From positions 807,001 to 871,000 of the forward strand of contig OX345647.1 in NCBI GenBank assembly GCA_947044365.1: a stretch of DNA of 64,000 nucleotides, given 5' to 3'. Below, one piece after another: positions 1 through 12,551 of the stretch. The stretch's first letter is position 1; each line of letters starts with the position of its first letter. This stretch comes from Petrosia ficiformis (lineage: Eukaryota > Porifera > Demospongiae > Haplosclerida > Petrosiidae). A model generated the notes under the pieces. That model did not search any database. It was given only the letters and a program-made list of their open reading frames with translations, and was not told the origin of the DNA. The translations under genes and the position numbers were made by a program.

Positions 1-43
1 AAAAAGTAATATATACAGGTTTAAAAATATTCTAAATTCTTAC

Positions 44-3000
44 GAATATCAGAAGTCATGATTGTTTTATCTATCCATTCTCCTGGACCAACAATAGTGT
101 ATGCTCTCACACCAACTGTATAACTTGTGTTTGGTAATAGTCCATCTATTATGTGTTGAGTGTTTGTTGTATTCACATATACAAATGAATCACTGTTGTC
201 AGACTCTCTATAATGTATACCATACATGATGATGATACCATTAGGCATAGAGGGTTGATTCCATGTGATACTGATCTGATCTACATCTGATCCACTTGAT
301 ATTAGGTTTGACACCATACCAGGTTCTGAGAGACACAAACATCATATGAAACATGAACTAGAAATGAATATACAAACTGACCAGCTTGTTCTGTCTGTTG
401 TATTCTATTATCACTTGTTGGTCCAGTTCCAGCATCATTGTATGCTGCTATTGTCACAGTGTAGTTAGTATATGGTATCAGTTCAGTGAGAGTGTATGCT
501 CTGTTCTCTCCTCCAGTGATGTTGATAGTGTCAGAGAATGTTGTGTTTGTGAAGTAGAGTAAGTATCCAGTGATGGGTCCATTCTGTCCAGAAGGAGGTA
601 CCTCATCCCATGAAACAGTTAAAGATCTAGCCTCAACTGATGAGAAAATTATGTTCTCTGGAGAAGAAGTAGGTTCTGAGAGACACAAACATCCTGTGAA
701 TTATGTATTAGTAATGAATATACTAACTGACCAGCTTGTTCTGTCTGTTGTATTCTATTATCACTTGTTGGTCCAGTTCCAACATCATTGTATGCTGCTA
801 CTGTCACAGTGTAGTTAGTATATGGTATTAGTTCAGTGAGAGTGTATGCTCTGTTCTCTCCTCCAATGATGTTGATAGCGTCAGAGAATGTTGTGTTTGT
901 GTAGTAGAGTAAGTATCCAGTGATGGGTCCATTCTGTCCAGAAGGAGGTACCTCATCCCATGAAACAGTCAAAGATCTAGCCTCAACTGATGAGAAGATT
1001 ATTTTCTCTGGAGAAGAAGTAGGTTCTGAGAGACACAAACATCCTATGAAACATGAACTAGTAATGAATATACTAACTGACCAGCTTGTTCTGTCTGTTG
1101 TGTTCTATTATCACTTGTTGGTCCAGTTCCACCATCATTGTATGCTAATACTGTCACAGTGTAGTTGGTATATGGTCTCAGCTCAGTGAGAGTGTATGCT
1201 CTGTTCTCTTCTCCAGTGACGTTGATAGTGTCAGAGAATGTTGTGTTTGTGTAGTAGAGTAAGTATCCATTGATGGGTCCATTCTGTCCAGAACAAGGTA
1301 ATTCATCCCATGAGATCTTAAAAGAGCTAGCCTCAACTGATGAGAAAACAATGTTTTCTGGAGAAGAGGTAGGTTCTGAGAAAGAAATATCAAAATGGAG
1401 TTATTAAATGTATACTACACTTGAGGAGATGTTTATTCATCTATACAGTTTTACTTATTTTGTACAGTCTATCACACACAAGTACTGAAAATGTGGGTGT
1501 TGTCCCACCAGTGTATTGCCAGTGTTACCCCAAAATAAATATTAAGGGTGAAGGAGTGCATCAGTGGTACATGATGTTTAGTCAACTATGTTCATTGAGC
1601 ATTGTAAAACTGCATAAAATCTTGGGGGAGCACCGTAGTACCACACTTTTGGGAAACACGAACCCACACATTAAATTTCAATTAAAACTTGAATGAGTAC
1701 CCACACAAATTATTCAACCTGATACACACATCCATTCTTTATCTGTTGGCCAGTTCTAATTCACAATATCATTTTTTCAACTCACCAGCAGAGAGAGTGG
1801 TAACATTATTACCACTATCAAACTCAATGTTACCAGTACCAAATAATCCAATGAATTGTGTGATTTCGCAATAACTACCAGGATTAATACCACTGAATAC
1901 AAGTGGTGATGAAATAGAGATCTTTTGCATAAAATCATCAAATGATACCTCACATAGTTTACGACACCGACGTGATGCAATGTAACCATTAGAAGGGATT
2001 GGATCAGGTTCAGTCCATGTCAGAGTAATAGTATTATTAGTAGAAGTAGCTGTGAGGTCACTCACTGATGGTAGTACTGAAGGGAATCAGTAATATAGTG
2101 ATTAAAATACACAAGATGTTTACTATCACTTACTTAATGTCACACTCTCAATACTACTATTAACACTGGGTAGTACAGGAGTACCATCATTACCATATGA
2201 TACCACAAAGAACTCATATGTTTCATTCTGCATGAGTCCTGATGTCACATCGTATGTGTTTTCAGTGGTGTTTACTAAACTCTGAATATCATCACTACCA
2301 TTGAGAGAATAGAACACCTCATATCCAGGTGATGATCCTGTCCAGGAGAGTCGTACATGAGTCAGATTTGTATCCAGTCTTGTTAGTGTGAGAGTGGGGG
2401 TAGCAGAAACTGTAAAAATTATAAAGTAATTATCTATGAAATTTACCCATTAATGGGTTAACTAAATTTGTAAAAGGCAGGACTAGTTTTAAAGTTCAGT
2501 GATCTTTATTCATGCCTACTATGAGAATTCTGTGGTTTGTATAAGTATTATACTATTTTGAATGTGTAATATAGATACAACACTATCCTTACATGAAGTG
2601 ACAACCCTAGTTTTAAAGTTCAGTGATGTAAGTTCACTATAGAATCTGACATGTACATGTAATATACAAACAAATGTATATATGACATACATGTACTTGT
2701 GTAAACCACAAATGAGTATACATGTATACATGTACATACATGTACTCACTTACAAAACACTGGTATGTCCATACTAAGCTTTACTGTTACTCATAAATGA
2801 GTTTAATTGTCCCCAAGAATACAAATATAATGTAATGTAGTTTAACTTTTAAAGAGTTTAGGGTTTATATGTATGGCATTCTGACTTTCATATTTTATGT
2901 GATATTTAATGTTTGGATTTAGTGTAATTATATATGTTATCATCCATATGACTTCACATGAAATACTGTTTCAAACTAAAACTAGAAATTTGCTTTTGAA

Positions 3001-4329
3001 AGGCTGGATTCACTCCCAAAACACTCATATGTCCATACCTAGTAATTCCTCTAGCTTATTATTACTAATATATGTACTCATAAGAAAAGAGGTCATTTGG
3101 TAAATATTAATTTTGATAGAAAGCTAACCTTTAAATGTTACCATTTTATACAACAAACTAAACCAGGTATCTAGAAGAGAAATGATTGATCTTCCTGGAT
3201 ACCAAATTTAGTTTCCTTTCTATATAAAATAGCAAGAAGTTAATTCATTCAATCAATTAATTACCTTCAAATTGATTTTAGCTATACTTATATATATATA
3301 GACCATATGTCTGGTATTCTAAATCTGATGTTCGTATTTCATCAATTCTTTAGGATTCTCATGGATGGTCACATATTTAATTATTAATTTTCTACTAACC
3401 TGATACACTTAATGATGAACTACTATTAGTAGCAGTGACACCATTAATAGTACCATCCTCTACTCTGGCATTAGAGACAGTACACTGATAGTTGCCTCCC
3501 TCTCTCTTCCTCACTGTCATTGTCACCAGTGTAGCAGTTCCATTATTCACTACCTCACGAGACAAGTCATTACTTGTCTAAATGAGTTTGGTCCTGTACA
3601 TGTGACATCAGTAGGAGGTCCATCTGTTACAGTGAAGCTCAGCTTGAATACTGGAGGATCAACATATCTTGGTGTGGAGATCAGGGATAATGACATGTCC
3701 CCTGCTTTAGGACCAGCTATAAAATGAAGTGATATATTATATACTATTACTACACAACTCATCATTAACTCACTATTATCATTGTATGTACTGGTATTAT
3801 ACACTCCTACTACTAGTGTTCTATTATCAAAGATACATTTATACAGACCCTCATAATCTGATGTTATTGGTGTTGTTGAATCTTCATCTCTGAATAATAT
3901 AGTATATACGAGCTGATTATCAGTCTGAAATATTGGGTCTGGTCCAGTGTAATCATTTGTTGTCCTATCATAACTAAATGTTCCATTGAATACTACAACT
4001 TCAGTACCATTAGGATAGTAAAAGGTTCCATAAGTTCTTCTCATATGATGCATACACCAAATACCCTCAGGATAGTTATCACCATCATCACCCTTCTCAG
4101 TATCAGGGAATTGTTGAGATGTAATCATATAGTAGTCTGGTAATACCTTTTCAAGATACTCAGCCCACAAATATACAACTATAATAATATAGTATTGAGA
4201 ATATAATACATGACAACTTCATAAAGATTTACCTCCTTCTGGTGGTATGGGTCTACTTTGTTGTCCTTGTATTCCTGATAATGAACATACTACTAGTACT
4301 ATTATAAATAATACTGATGATATATTCAT
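44..4329 (-). CDS. R1: Ig/FN3 receptor, 5' part only (probable type A), frameshifted in Ig2
   Basis: Exons in transcription order: signal peptide 4233-4329 (starts MNISSVLFII, ends near SGIQG), Ig1 3774-4178, Ig2 3400-3716, FN3-1 2134-2409, FN3-2 1786-2076, array FN3 exons 1082-1375, 732-1025 and 382-675, diverged FN3 44-325. Each is flanked by AG/GT and every junction is phase 1. Ig1 has the Cys pair (GIWC...GLYKC). The last exon matches R4 20706-20987 and R8 52952-53233, so the unseen 3' end is probably a type A TM and YEEI tail. Defect: Ig2 is 317 bp where intact copies have 327; 10 bp are missing near 3577/3578, shifting the frame into an early stop. R1 is therefore a recent pseudogene, an allele, or an assembly error. 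The ATG is the only one giving a signal peptide in frame with Ig1. Confidence 0.8.
382..1375 (-). repeat. R1 FN3 exon array, three 350-bp units
   Basis: Three tandem units, each a 294-nt exon (98 aa) and, between them, a 56-nt intron beginning GTCAGTTAG and ending CTCAG. Each exon encodes one FN3 domain with the SWDE and YTLTEL motifs, ending near QQTEQA. The copy furthest 5' (1082-1375) differs most (LPCSGQ, VLAYND), and its upstream intron is long and different. Confidence 0.9.
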
Positions 4330-4403
4330 CTTGAACAAGAAATCATTAACAGTGATACTCCTGAATTACAGTACACCACAAAAATAGAATTGTTAAAATA
4401 ACT

Positions 4404-4767
4404 ATATAGTTAGTACATGTACAATTACATGGCATAGTAATTTAATTGGTCATGTAGGCTATTATGATGATTTATATGTACTTGTACTAAGTATAATCTA
4501 ATAATTGTAGTGTCCATTTCCTTATGCTGTATAATAGATATACAAAGAAGCAGAATAAATATTTTAATTTAATCCTTTTAGGTCTCCAAACCTTTTTTTG
4601 TGTATCTAATATGACATATTAGGCATGATAAATATTATTTGATAATAATTGGTACATATATCTTTTACATATTTTAATATAATTAGTACAAAGTAGCTAT
4701 GGTGTTAGATATATGTATCTCCTAAACAACAACTAATTGTTAAATCCTTGAACTGCACTAACCAATA
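4404..4767. mobile_element. MITE-like element upstream of R1 (TATTGGTTAGT family)
   Basis: This copy is homologous to the elements at 14673, 25561, 43555, 48315 and 57830. The right end reads AACTGCACTAACCAATA. The left end is degenerate (TATATAGTTAGTAC). It has no coding capacity and lies in the 5' flank of R1. Confidence 0.5.
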
Positions 4768-4859
4768 CATTTGTTATGAAACAGTATATACTCCCCCAAA
4801 TTAATAATCAAATATAACTAATATAAACAATGATTTATTTATTCTGCTTCTTGTACATC

Positions 4860-5212
4860 TAATACCTGTTGCTTGTTTTATATCATCTATAGTGACCCCT
4901 TCTGAAATTTCAATAAGTATCAGACCCTTCTCTTTAAACACACCCTAAATAGAACATGTACATACATAATCACATGTCTGTTTGTACATATGTACACATA
5001 CCATTTCAGTAATAACACAATCCACACAGTTCTTTCCTGTTAATGGTAGACTACATTCATCTAATATCTTATGACTACCATCCTATAATAACAAATAATA
5101 TATCACTGATTAGTTTTATATCATATAATAATAATATCTTTGTTGTATGTTCCAAGGTAACATTCCTAGTTACAAGATACATAGCTCCACCCATTCCTTT
5201 TACAATCTTACC
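4860..5212 (-). pseudogene. OXCT1: SCOT/OXCT C-terminal fragment, copy 1
   Basis: Three exon-like segments can be read on the minus strand. The first, 5138-5212, carries [10 protein letters not shown] and LEHTTK. The second, about 5022-5083, carries [20 protein letters not shown]. The third, about 4860-4946, carries VEISEGVTIDDIKQATG-type sequence. These match the C-terminal end of succinyl-CoA:3-ketoacid CoA transferase (human motifs [18 protein letters not shown]). Decay: after THTTK-type exon 1 the donor reads AAAG|AT instead of AAAG|GT, and several residues before LEHTTK are lost. The N-terminal half of the enzyme is absent. Confidence 0.7.
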
Positions 5213-5485
5213 CTATATCACCATGGTAACATGTACATGTACACTGGTATATGAAGATACATCTATACATATGTACGTACTCTATAATATTACATCATAT
5301 TAAACTACTAAGGATATAGTAAATAATATCATTCACTATTCACAATCAGGAATCAATTAAGTATATATTTTGCAAATCGTAAACTAAAAACATAATTCAT
5401 TTATCAAAACATGGAAATATACTGATAATATCACAAGTTCAACTGACTAGTCACTACTATGATAATGTATATATAATTTGTTTAG

Positions 5486-8400
5486 TTAAACAGTTTCATA
5501 AACATCAGTTTCATCTTGTTGTCCTTCTTGTTGTGTTTGTGAAGATGTTTCTACATGTCCATATGCCTGACACTCTTTCATTTCAATATCTTTCCTATAA
5601 TGATATTATATTACATGTATATAACATATCATATGTATGTATGATTATCATATAATTATACTAACTTTGAATCTTCCAATATTTCATATATAGGCTCTTC
5701 GAAAGGTAGAACTGTGGATCTGAAAAACGATAATTATATAAATATACAATTATTAATAATTATGTCTTTCACTAACTCTTCAATTTTTTTGGTATTATTT
5801 TCATTCCTTTCAGTAAAACGCAATACAATAAGAATAATAATAATTATTATTAAAATAATAATAATAATACTCAATACCGATATACCAGCTACTAGACCAG
5901 TACATCCAGTCTGTGAATCATTAGATGAACAGATGAGTGATGGAGTTGAACTAGTAGTAGATGATGGAGTTGAACTAGTAGTAGATGATGGAGTTGAAGT
6001 AGTAGTTGATGAACTATCCATTGTAATCATTATAGTAACTTGAGGTGATCTCTCACTCTCATATTCCACATTATTAATAGTGAAGACACCATACACTTGA
6101 AACACATACTCAATATCATGTTGTAATCTAGGTGATCCTGTAGAGACTACTGATACTGGGAATATAATAGTTTGAAATGTCTGTTCATTAGTTTGTTTGT
6201 ATTCCAGTACATAACTTGTGAGTTCAGTGTAGTTCAGAGGTGTCCAGTTAATGATTACTATATCTTCTAATATCTCAACTATTAGATCTTCTATTCCTGT
6301 ATTATAATAACATATTAATAATAGTTCTATATACACTGGATATACCTGGTAACAGAGTTGAGGCTTGTATCTCTATCCATTCTCCTGGACCAGCAATAGT
6401 GTATGCTCTTACACCAATGGTATAACTTATGAAACTTGTTAATCCTGATATGGTATATTGTGTGTCTGTTATACCATTTACAAAAATTACAAATGAATCA
6501 CTGTTGTCAGACTCTCTATAACGTATATCATATATGATGATGATACCATTAGGAATGGAAGGTTGATTCCATGTGATACTGATCTGATCTACATCTGATC
6601 CAATTGACATTAGGTTTGACACCACACCAGGTTCTGAGAAACACAAACATCCTATGAAACATGAACTAGTAATTAATATACTAACTGACTAGCTTGTTTT
6701 GTCTGTTGTATTCTATTATCACTTGCTGGTCCAATTCCACCATCATTGTATGCTGACACTGTCACAGTGTAGTTGGTATAAGGTCTCAGTTCAGTGAGAG
6801 TGTATGATCTGTTCTCTCCTCCAGTGATGTTGATAGTGTCAGAGAATGTGGCATTTGTGTAGTTGAGTAAGTATCCAGTGATGGGTCCATTCTGTCCAGA
6901 AGGAGGTACCTTATCCCATGAAACAGTTAAAGACCTAGCCTCAACTACTGAGAAGATTATGTTCTCTGGAGAAGAAGTAGGTTCTGAGAGACACAAACAT
7001 CCTATGAAACATGAACTAGTAATTAATATACTAACTGACCAGCTTGTTTTGTCTGTCGTGTTCTATTATCACTTGCTGGTCCAGTTCCACCATCATTGTA
7101 TGATGATACTGTCACAGTGTAGTTGGTATATGGTCTTAGTTTGGTAAGAGTGTATGATCTGTTCTCTCCTCCAGTGATGTTGATAGTGCCAGCGAATGTG
7201 GCATTTGTGTAGTTGAGTAAGTATCCAGTGATGAGTCCATTCTGTCCAGAAGGAGGTACCTCATCCCATGAAACAGTTAAAGACCTAGCCTCAACTACTG
7301 AGAAGATTATGTTCTGTGGAGAAAAAGTAGGTTCTGAGAGACACAAACATCCTATGAAACATGAACTAGTAATTAATATACTAACTGACCAGCTTGTTTT
7401 GTCTGTCGTGTTCTATTATCACTTGCTGGTCCAGTTCCAGCATCATTGTATGCTGACACTGTCACAGTGTAGTTGGTATATGGTCTCAGTTTGGTAAGAG
7501 TGTATGATCTGTTCTCTCCTCCAGTGATGTTGATAGTGCCAGAGAATGTGGCATTTGTGTAGTTGAGTAAGTATCCAGTGATGAGTCCATTCTGTCCAGA
7601 AGGAGGTACCTCATCCCATGAAACAGTTAAAGACCTAGCCTCGACTACTGAGAAGATTATGTTCTGTGGAGAAGAAGTAGGTTCTGAGAGACACAAACAT
7701 CCTATGAAACATGAACTAGTAATTAATATACTAACTGACTAGCTTGTTTTGTCTGTTGTATTCTATTATCACTTGCTGGTCCAATTCCAACATCATTGTA
7801 TGCTGATACTGTCACAGTGTAGTTGGTATATGGTCTCAGTTTGGTAAGAGTGTATGATCTGTTCTCTCCTCCAGTGATGTTGATAGTGTCAGCGAATGTG
7901 GCATTTGTGTAGTTGAGTAAGTATCCAGTGATGAGTCCATTCTGTCCAGAAGGAGGTACCTCATCCCATGAAACAGTTAAAGACCTAGCCTCAACTACTG
8001 AGAAGATTATGTTCTCTGGAGAAGAAGTAGGTTCTGAGAGACACAAACATCCTATGAAACATGAACAAGTAATTAATATACTAACTGACTAGCTTGTTTT
8101 GTCTGTTGTATTCTACTATCACTTGCTGGTCCAGTTTCACCATCATTGTATGCTGACACTGTCACAGTGTAGTTGGTATATGGTCTCAGTTTGGTAAGAG
8201 TGTATGATCTGTTCTCTCCTCCAGTGATGTTGATAGTGTCAGAGAATGTTGTGTTTGTGTAGTAGAGTAAGTATCCAGTGATGGGTCCATTCTGTTCAGA
8301 ACAAGGTACCTCATCCCATGAAACAGTTAAAGACCTAGCCTCAACTGATGAGAAGATTATGTTCTTTGGAGAAGAAGTAGGTTCTGAGAGACACAAACAT

Positions 8401-11400
8401 CCTATGAAACATGAACTAGTAATTAATATACTAACTGACCAGCTTGTTCTGTCTGTTGTATTCTACTATCACTTGGTGGTCCAATTCCAACATCATTGTA
8501 TGCTGATACTGTCACAGTGTAGTTGGTATATGGTCTCAGTTTGGTAAGAGTGTATGATCTGTTCTCTCCTCCAGTGATGTTGATAGTGTCAGCGAATGTG
8601 GCATTTGTGTAGTTGAGTAAGTATCCAGTGATGAGTCCATTCTGTCCAGAAGGAGGTACCTCATCCCATGAAACAGTTAAAGACCTAGCCTCAACTACTG
8701 AGAAGATTATGTTCTCTGGAGAAGAAGTAGGTTCTGAGAGACACAAACATCCTATGAAACATGAACAAGTAATTAATATACTAACTGACTAGCTTGTTTT
8801 GTCTGTTGTATTCTACTATCACTTGTTGGTCCAGTTCCACCATCATTGTATGCTGACACTGTCACAGTGTAGTTGGTATATGGTCTCAGTTTAGTAAGAG
8901 TGTATGATCTGTTCTCTCCTCCAGTGATGTTGATAGTGTCAGAGAATGTTGTGTTTGTGTAGTAGAGTAAGTATCCAGTGATGGGTCCATTCTGTTCAGA
9001 ACAAGGTACTTCATCCCATGTGATATTGAAAGACCTAGCCTCAACTGATGAGAAAACAATATTCGCTGGAGAAGAGGAAGGTTCTGAGAAAGAAATATCA
9101 GAATGGAGTTATAAAATTCGTACTACACCTACATGGGGAGATGTTTATTCATAAAACAGTCATATAAACTTTTACTTATTTTGTACTAAACGCAATGAAA
9201 AATTAAAAATGTTGGTGTTGTCCTACCAGTGTATTGCCAGTGTTTCCCCTATGATAAACATAAAGGGTGAAGGAGTGCATCAGTGGTACATGATGTTTGG
9301 TCAGCTATGTTGAATGAGCATTGTAAAACTGTGTTTTTCAGAATAAAATTTAGAATTACATGGTGGAAAAGCACCATGGTACCACCCCTTCGAGGAAACA
9401 CTGGTATTGCTGTACTCAAACCTCAAACACTTGTTTCCTTTATTTACAAATTTTATAAACTCGATTTTGATATCTCAGATTTTGGCAGGAAAATTGTGAA
9501 AATTAGGTACTCTGAAATGGATTCTAGTGGGTTTCTGGCAGCTAGCAGACTATTACTATACTGTGGTTTTGAGCACTTGTTAATACTCTATTTACTACTT
9601 TGATTGATATTTGTGTGCTATTACCATTAATTTGTTTAGCTGTTACATCTTACATGACATCATACTTTCTCAAAAGGGGGGAGGGGTGTTGGAAGTCCAG
9701 GGCACCTCCCCTCTGTATGAAACCCTGAGTATGCTTCATGAGAAAAATTAGAGTTGTACATCTAGCTGAAAATGCACCCACCCACACATGAAATTTCAAT
9801 TCAAACTTGAACAAGCACCCACACAAATTATTCAACCTGATACCCAGATCCATTCTTTATCCATTGGCCAGTTCTAATTCATAATCTCATTTTCAACTCA
9901 CCAGCAGAGAGAGTGTTAACAATAATACCACTATCAAATACAACAGGATTAGTAGCACCAAATAGTCCAATGAATTGTGTGATTTCACAATAACTACCAG
10001 GATTAATACCACTGAACACAAGTGGTGATGAAATAGAGACATCTTGCATAAAAGCACCAAATGGTTCCTCACATAGTCTATGACACCGACGTGTTATACT
10101 GTAACCATTAGAAGGAATAGGATCAGGTTCAGTCCAAGTCAGAGTAATAGTGTTACTAGTAGAAGTAACTGTGAGGTTACTCACTGATGGTAGTGCTGAA
10201 GGGAATCAGTAATATAGTGATTATAATACACAAGATGTTTACTATCACTTACTTAATGTCACACTCTCAATACTACTATTAACACTGGGTAGTACAGGAG
10301 TACCATCATTACCATATGATACCACAAAGAACTCATATGTTTCACTATGATTGAGTCCTGAAGTCACATAAAACGTTGTATCAGCGGTTACTCCAGCACT
10401 CTGAATATCATCACTACCACTGAGATAATAGAACACCTCATATCTAGGTGATGATCCTGTCCAGGAGAGTTGTACATGAAGCAGACCTGTACCCAGTCTT
10501 GTTAGCGTGAGAGTAGGGGTAGCAGAAACTGTAAAATTATAAAGTAATCATCTATGAAATTAACACAAATTTATTAATGGGTTAATGAAATTTGTAAAAG
10601 GCAGGACTAGTTTTAAAGTTCCGTGATTTTTATTCATGCACTACTACATGAGAATTCTCTGGTTTGTATAAGTGTTATACTATTTTGAATGTGTAATACA
10701 ACTACAGCACTATCCTTACATGAAGTGACAGCCCTAGTTTTAAAGTTCAGTGATGTAAGTTCATTATAGAATCTGACATGTACATGTAATATACAAACAA
10801 ATGTATATATGACATACATGTACTTGTGTAAACCACGAATGAGTATACATGTATACATGTACATACATGTACTCACTTACAAAACACTGGTATGTCCACA
10901 CTAAGCTTTACTGTTACTCATAAATGAGTTTAATTGTCCCAAGAATACAAATATAATGTAATGTAGTTTAACTTTTAAAGAGTTTAGTGTTTAAATGCAT
11001 TATATGTATGGCATTCTGACTTTCATATTTTATGTCATATTTAATGTTTGGGTTTAGTGTAATTATATATGTTATCATCCATATGACTTCACATGAAATA
11101 CTGTTTCAAATTAAAACAAGAAATTTGCTTTTCAAGGACTGGATTCACTCCCAAAACACCCATATGTCCATACCAAGTAATTCCTCTAGCTTATTATTAC
11201 TAATGAATGTGTTTAACTATCTCCAAGAATGGAAATATATTTCAGATGTAGTTAAATGAGTATATGTAATCATAAGAAAAGGGGTCATTTGGTAAATATT
11301 AATTTTGATAAAAAGCTAACCTTTAAATGTTACCATTTTATATAACAAACTAAACCAGGTATCTAGAAGAGAAACGATTGATCTTCCTGGATACCAACTT

Positions 11401-12551
11401 TAGTTTCCTTTCTATATATAATAGCAAGAATTTAATTCAAAGGTAAGCATTCTATCAATTAATGGTGAATTACCTTCAAATCGATTTTAGCTATACTTAT
11501 ATATGTATAGAGCATATGTCTGGTATTCTAAATCTGACTCTCATATTTCATGTCAATTCTTTGGGATTCTCATGGATGGTCACATTTAATTATTACTTTT
11601 CCACTAACCTGATACACTTAATGATGAACTGCTATTAGTAGCAAGGACACCATTAATAGTACCATCCTCTACTCTGGCATTAAAGACAGTACACTTATAG
11701 TCACCTTCCTCTCTCATCCTCACTGTCACTGTCACCAGTGTAGCCATACCAACATTCACTACCTCACGAGACAAGTCATCACTTGTTTCATCAATACTAA
11801 ATGAGTTTGGTCCTGTACATGTGACATTAGTAGGAGGTCCATCTGTTACAGTGAAGATCAGGTTGAATACTGGAGGATCAACATATCTTGGTGTGGAGAT
11901 CAGGGATAATGACATGTCTCCTGCTTCAGGACCAGCTATAAAATGAAGTGATATATTATATACTATTACTACACAACTCATCATTAACTCACTATTATCA
12001 TTGTATATACTGGTATCATACACTCCTACTACTAGTGTTCTATCATCAATGATACATTTGTACAGACCCTCATAATCTGATGTTATTGGTGTTGTTGAAT
12101 CTTCATCTTTCAACAATACAGTATGTGTGAGCTCTTCATTGAGCTGTTCATTAATCTGAAATATTGGATCTGGTCCAGTGTAATCTGGCTCATTCTCACT
12201 AAATGTTCCGGTGTATACTGCAACTTTAGTACCATTAGGATAGTAAAAGGTTCCATAGGTGTTGGACATATAATGCAGACACCAAATACCCTCAATAAAA
12301 CTATCACTATCACCATCCTTCTCAGTATCAGGGAATTGTTGAGATGTAATCATATAGTAGTCTGGTAATATTATTTCAAGATACTCAGCCCACAAATGTA
12401 CAACTATAATAATATAGTATTGAGAATGTAATACATAACAACTTCATAAAGATTTACCTTCTTCTTCTGTTGGGTTGATTCTTTTTTGTCCTTGTATTCC
12501 TGATAATGAACATACTACTAGTACTATTGTATATACACACACTCTCCACAT
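5486..12551 (-). CDS. R2: type B Ig/FN3 receptor, intact, seven-copy FN3 array
   Basis: Exons: signal peptide 12458-12551 (MWRVCVYTIV...), Ig1 11993-12403, Ig2 11609-11935, FN3-1 10253-10528, FN3-2 9902-10195, array exons 8790-9083, 8440-8733, 8090-8383, 7740-8033, 7390-7683, 7040-7333 and 6690-6983, diverged FN3 6346-6633, FN3+stalk+TM 5777-6296, tail 5666-5719 and 5486-5594. The sum is 4431 nt, 1476 aa plus stop. Domains: Ig 32-277, FN3s 278-1249, FN3/stalk/TM 1250-1422, tail 1423-1476. The stalk is (TPSSTTSS)n; the TM helix is almost pure isoleucine. The tail carries PIYEIL, QAYGHV and, at the very end, DVYETV: YxxL/V motifs of the kind bound by SH2 domains when phosphorylated. No catalytic domain. 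Predicted type I plasma-membrane receptor; its ligand is unknown. Confidence 0.88.
6690..9083 (-). repeat. R2 FN3 exon array, seven 350-bp units
   Basis: Seven exons of exactly 294 nt are spaced at exactly 350 bp, with 56-nt introns. Most carry a TNATF loop, unlike TNTTF in the outer units, which shows expansion within this gene. Several units end in A instead of G at the last exon base (AGCTA|GTCAG), giving Lys instead of Glu at the splice-spanning codon. Confidence 0.92.

Noticed and set aside
570..1189. Plus-strand frames opposite the FN3 arrays (MMGPFCPEGG...)
   Set aside because: Antisense shadows of the FN3 exons; they recur with every array unit.
2519..2749. Minus-strand frame MSTCMYMYT in the FN3-1/Ig2 intron, repeated in several units
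   Set aside because: Lies inside a spliced intron, is built from TACATGTA palindromes, and its conservation reflects recent duplication.
9283..9603. Plus-strand open frame of 106 codons in an R2 intron
   Set aside because: The equivalent introns in R4, R5 and R8 are interrupted, no homology or domain is recognisable, and the region is the duplicated FN3-2/array intron.
9650..9853. Minus-strand frame with GFIQRGGALD
   Set aside because: It looks like part of a decayed interspersed repeat in the FN3-2/array intron, present in degraded form in other copies; no gene supported.
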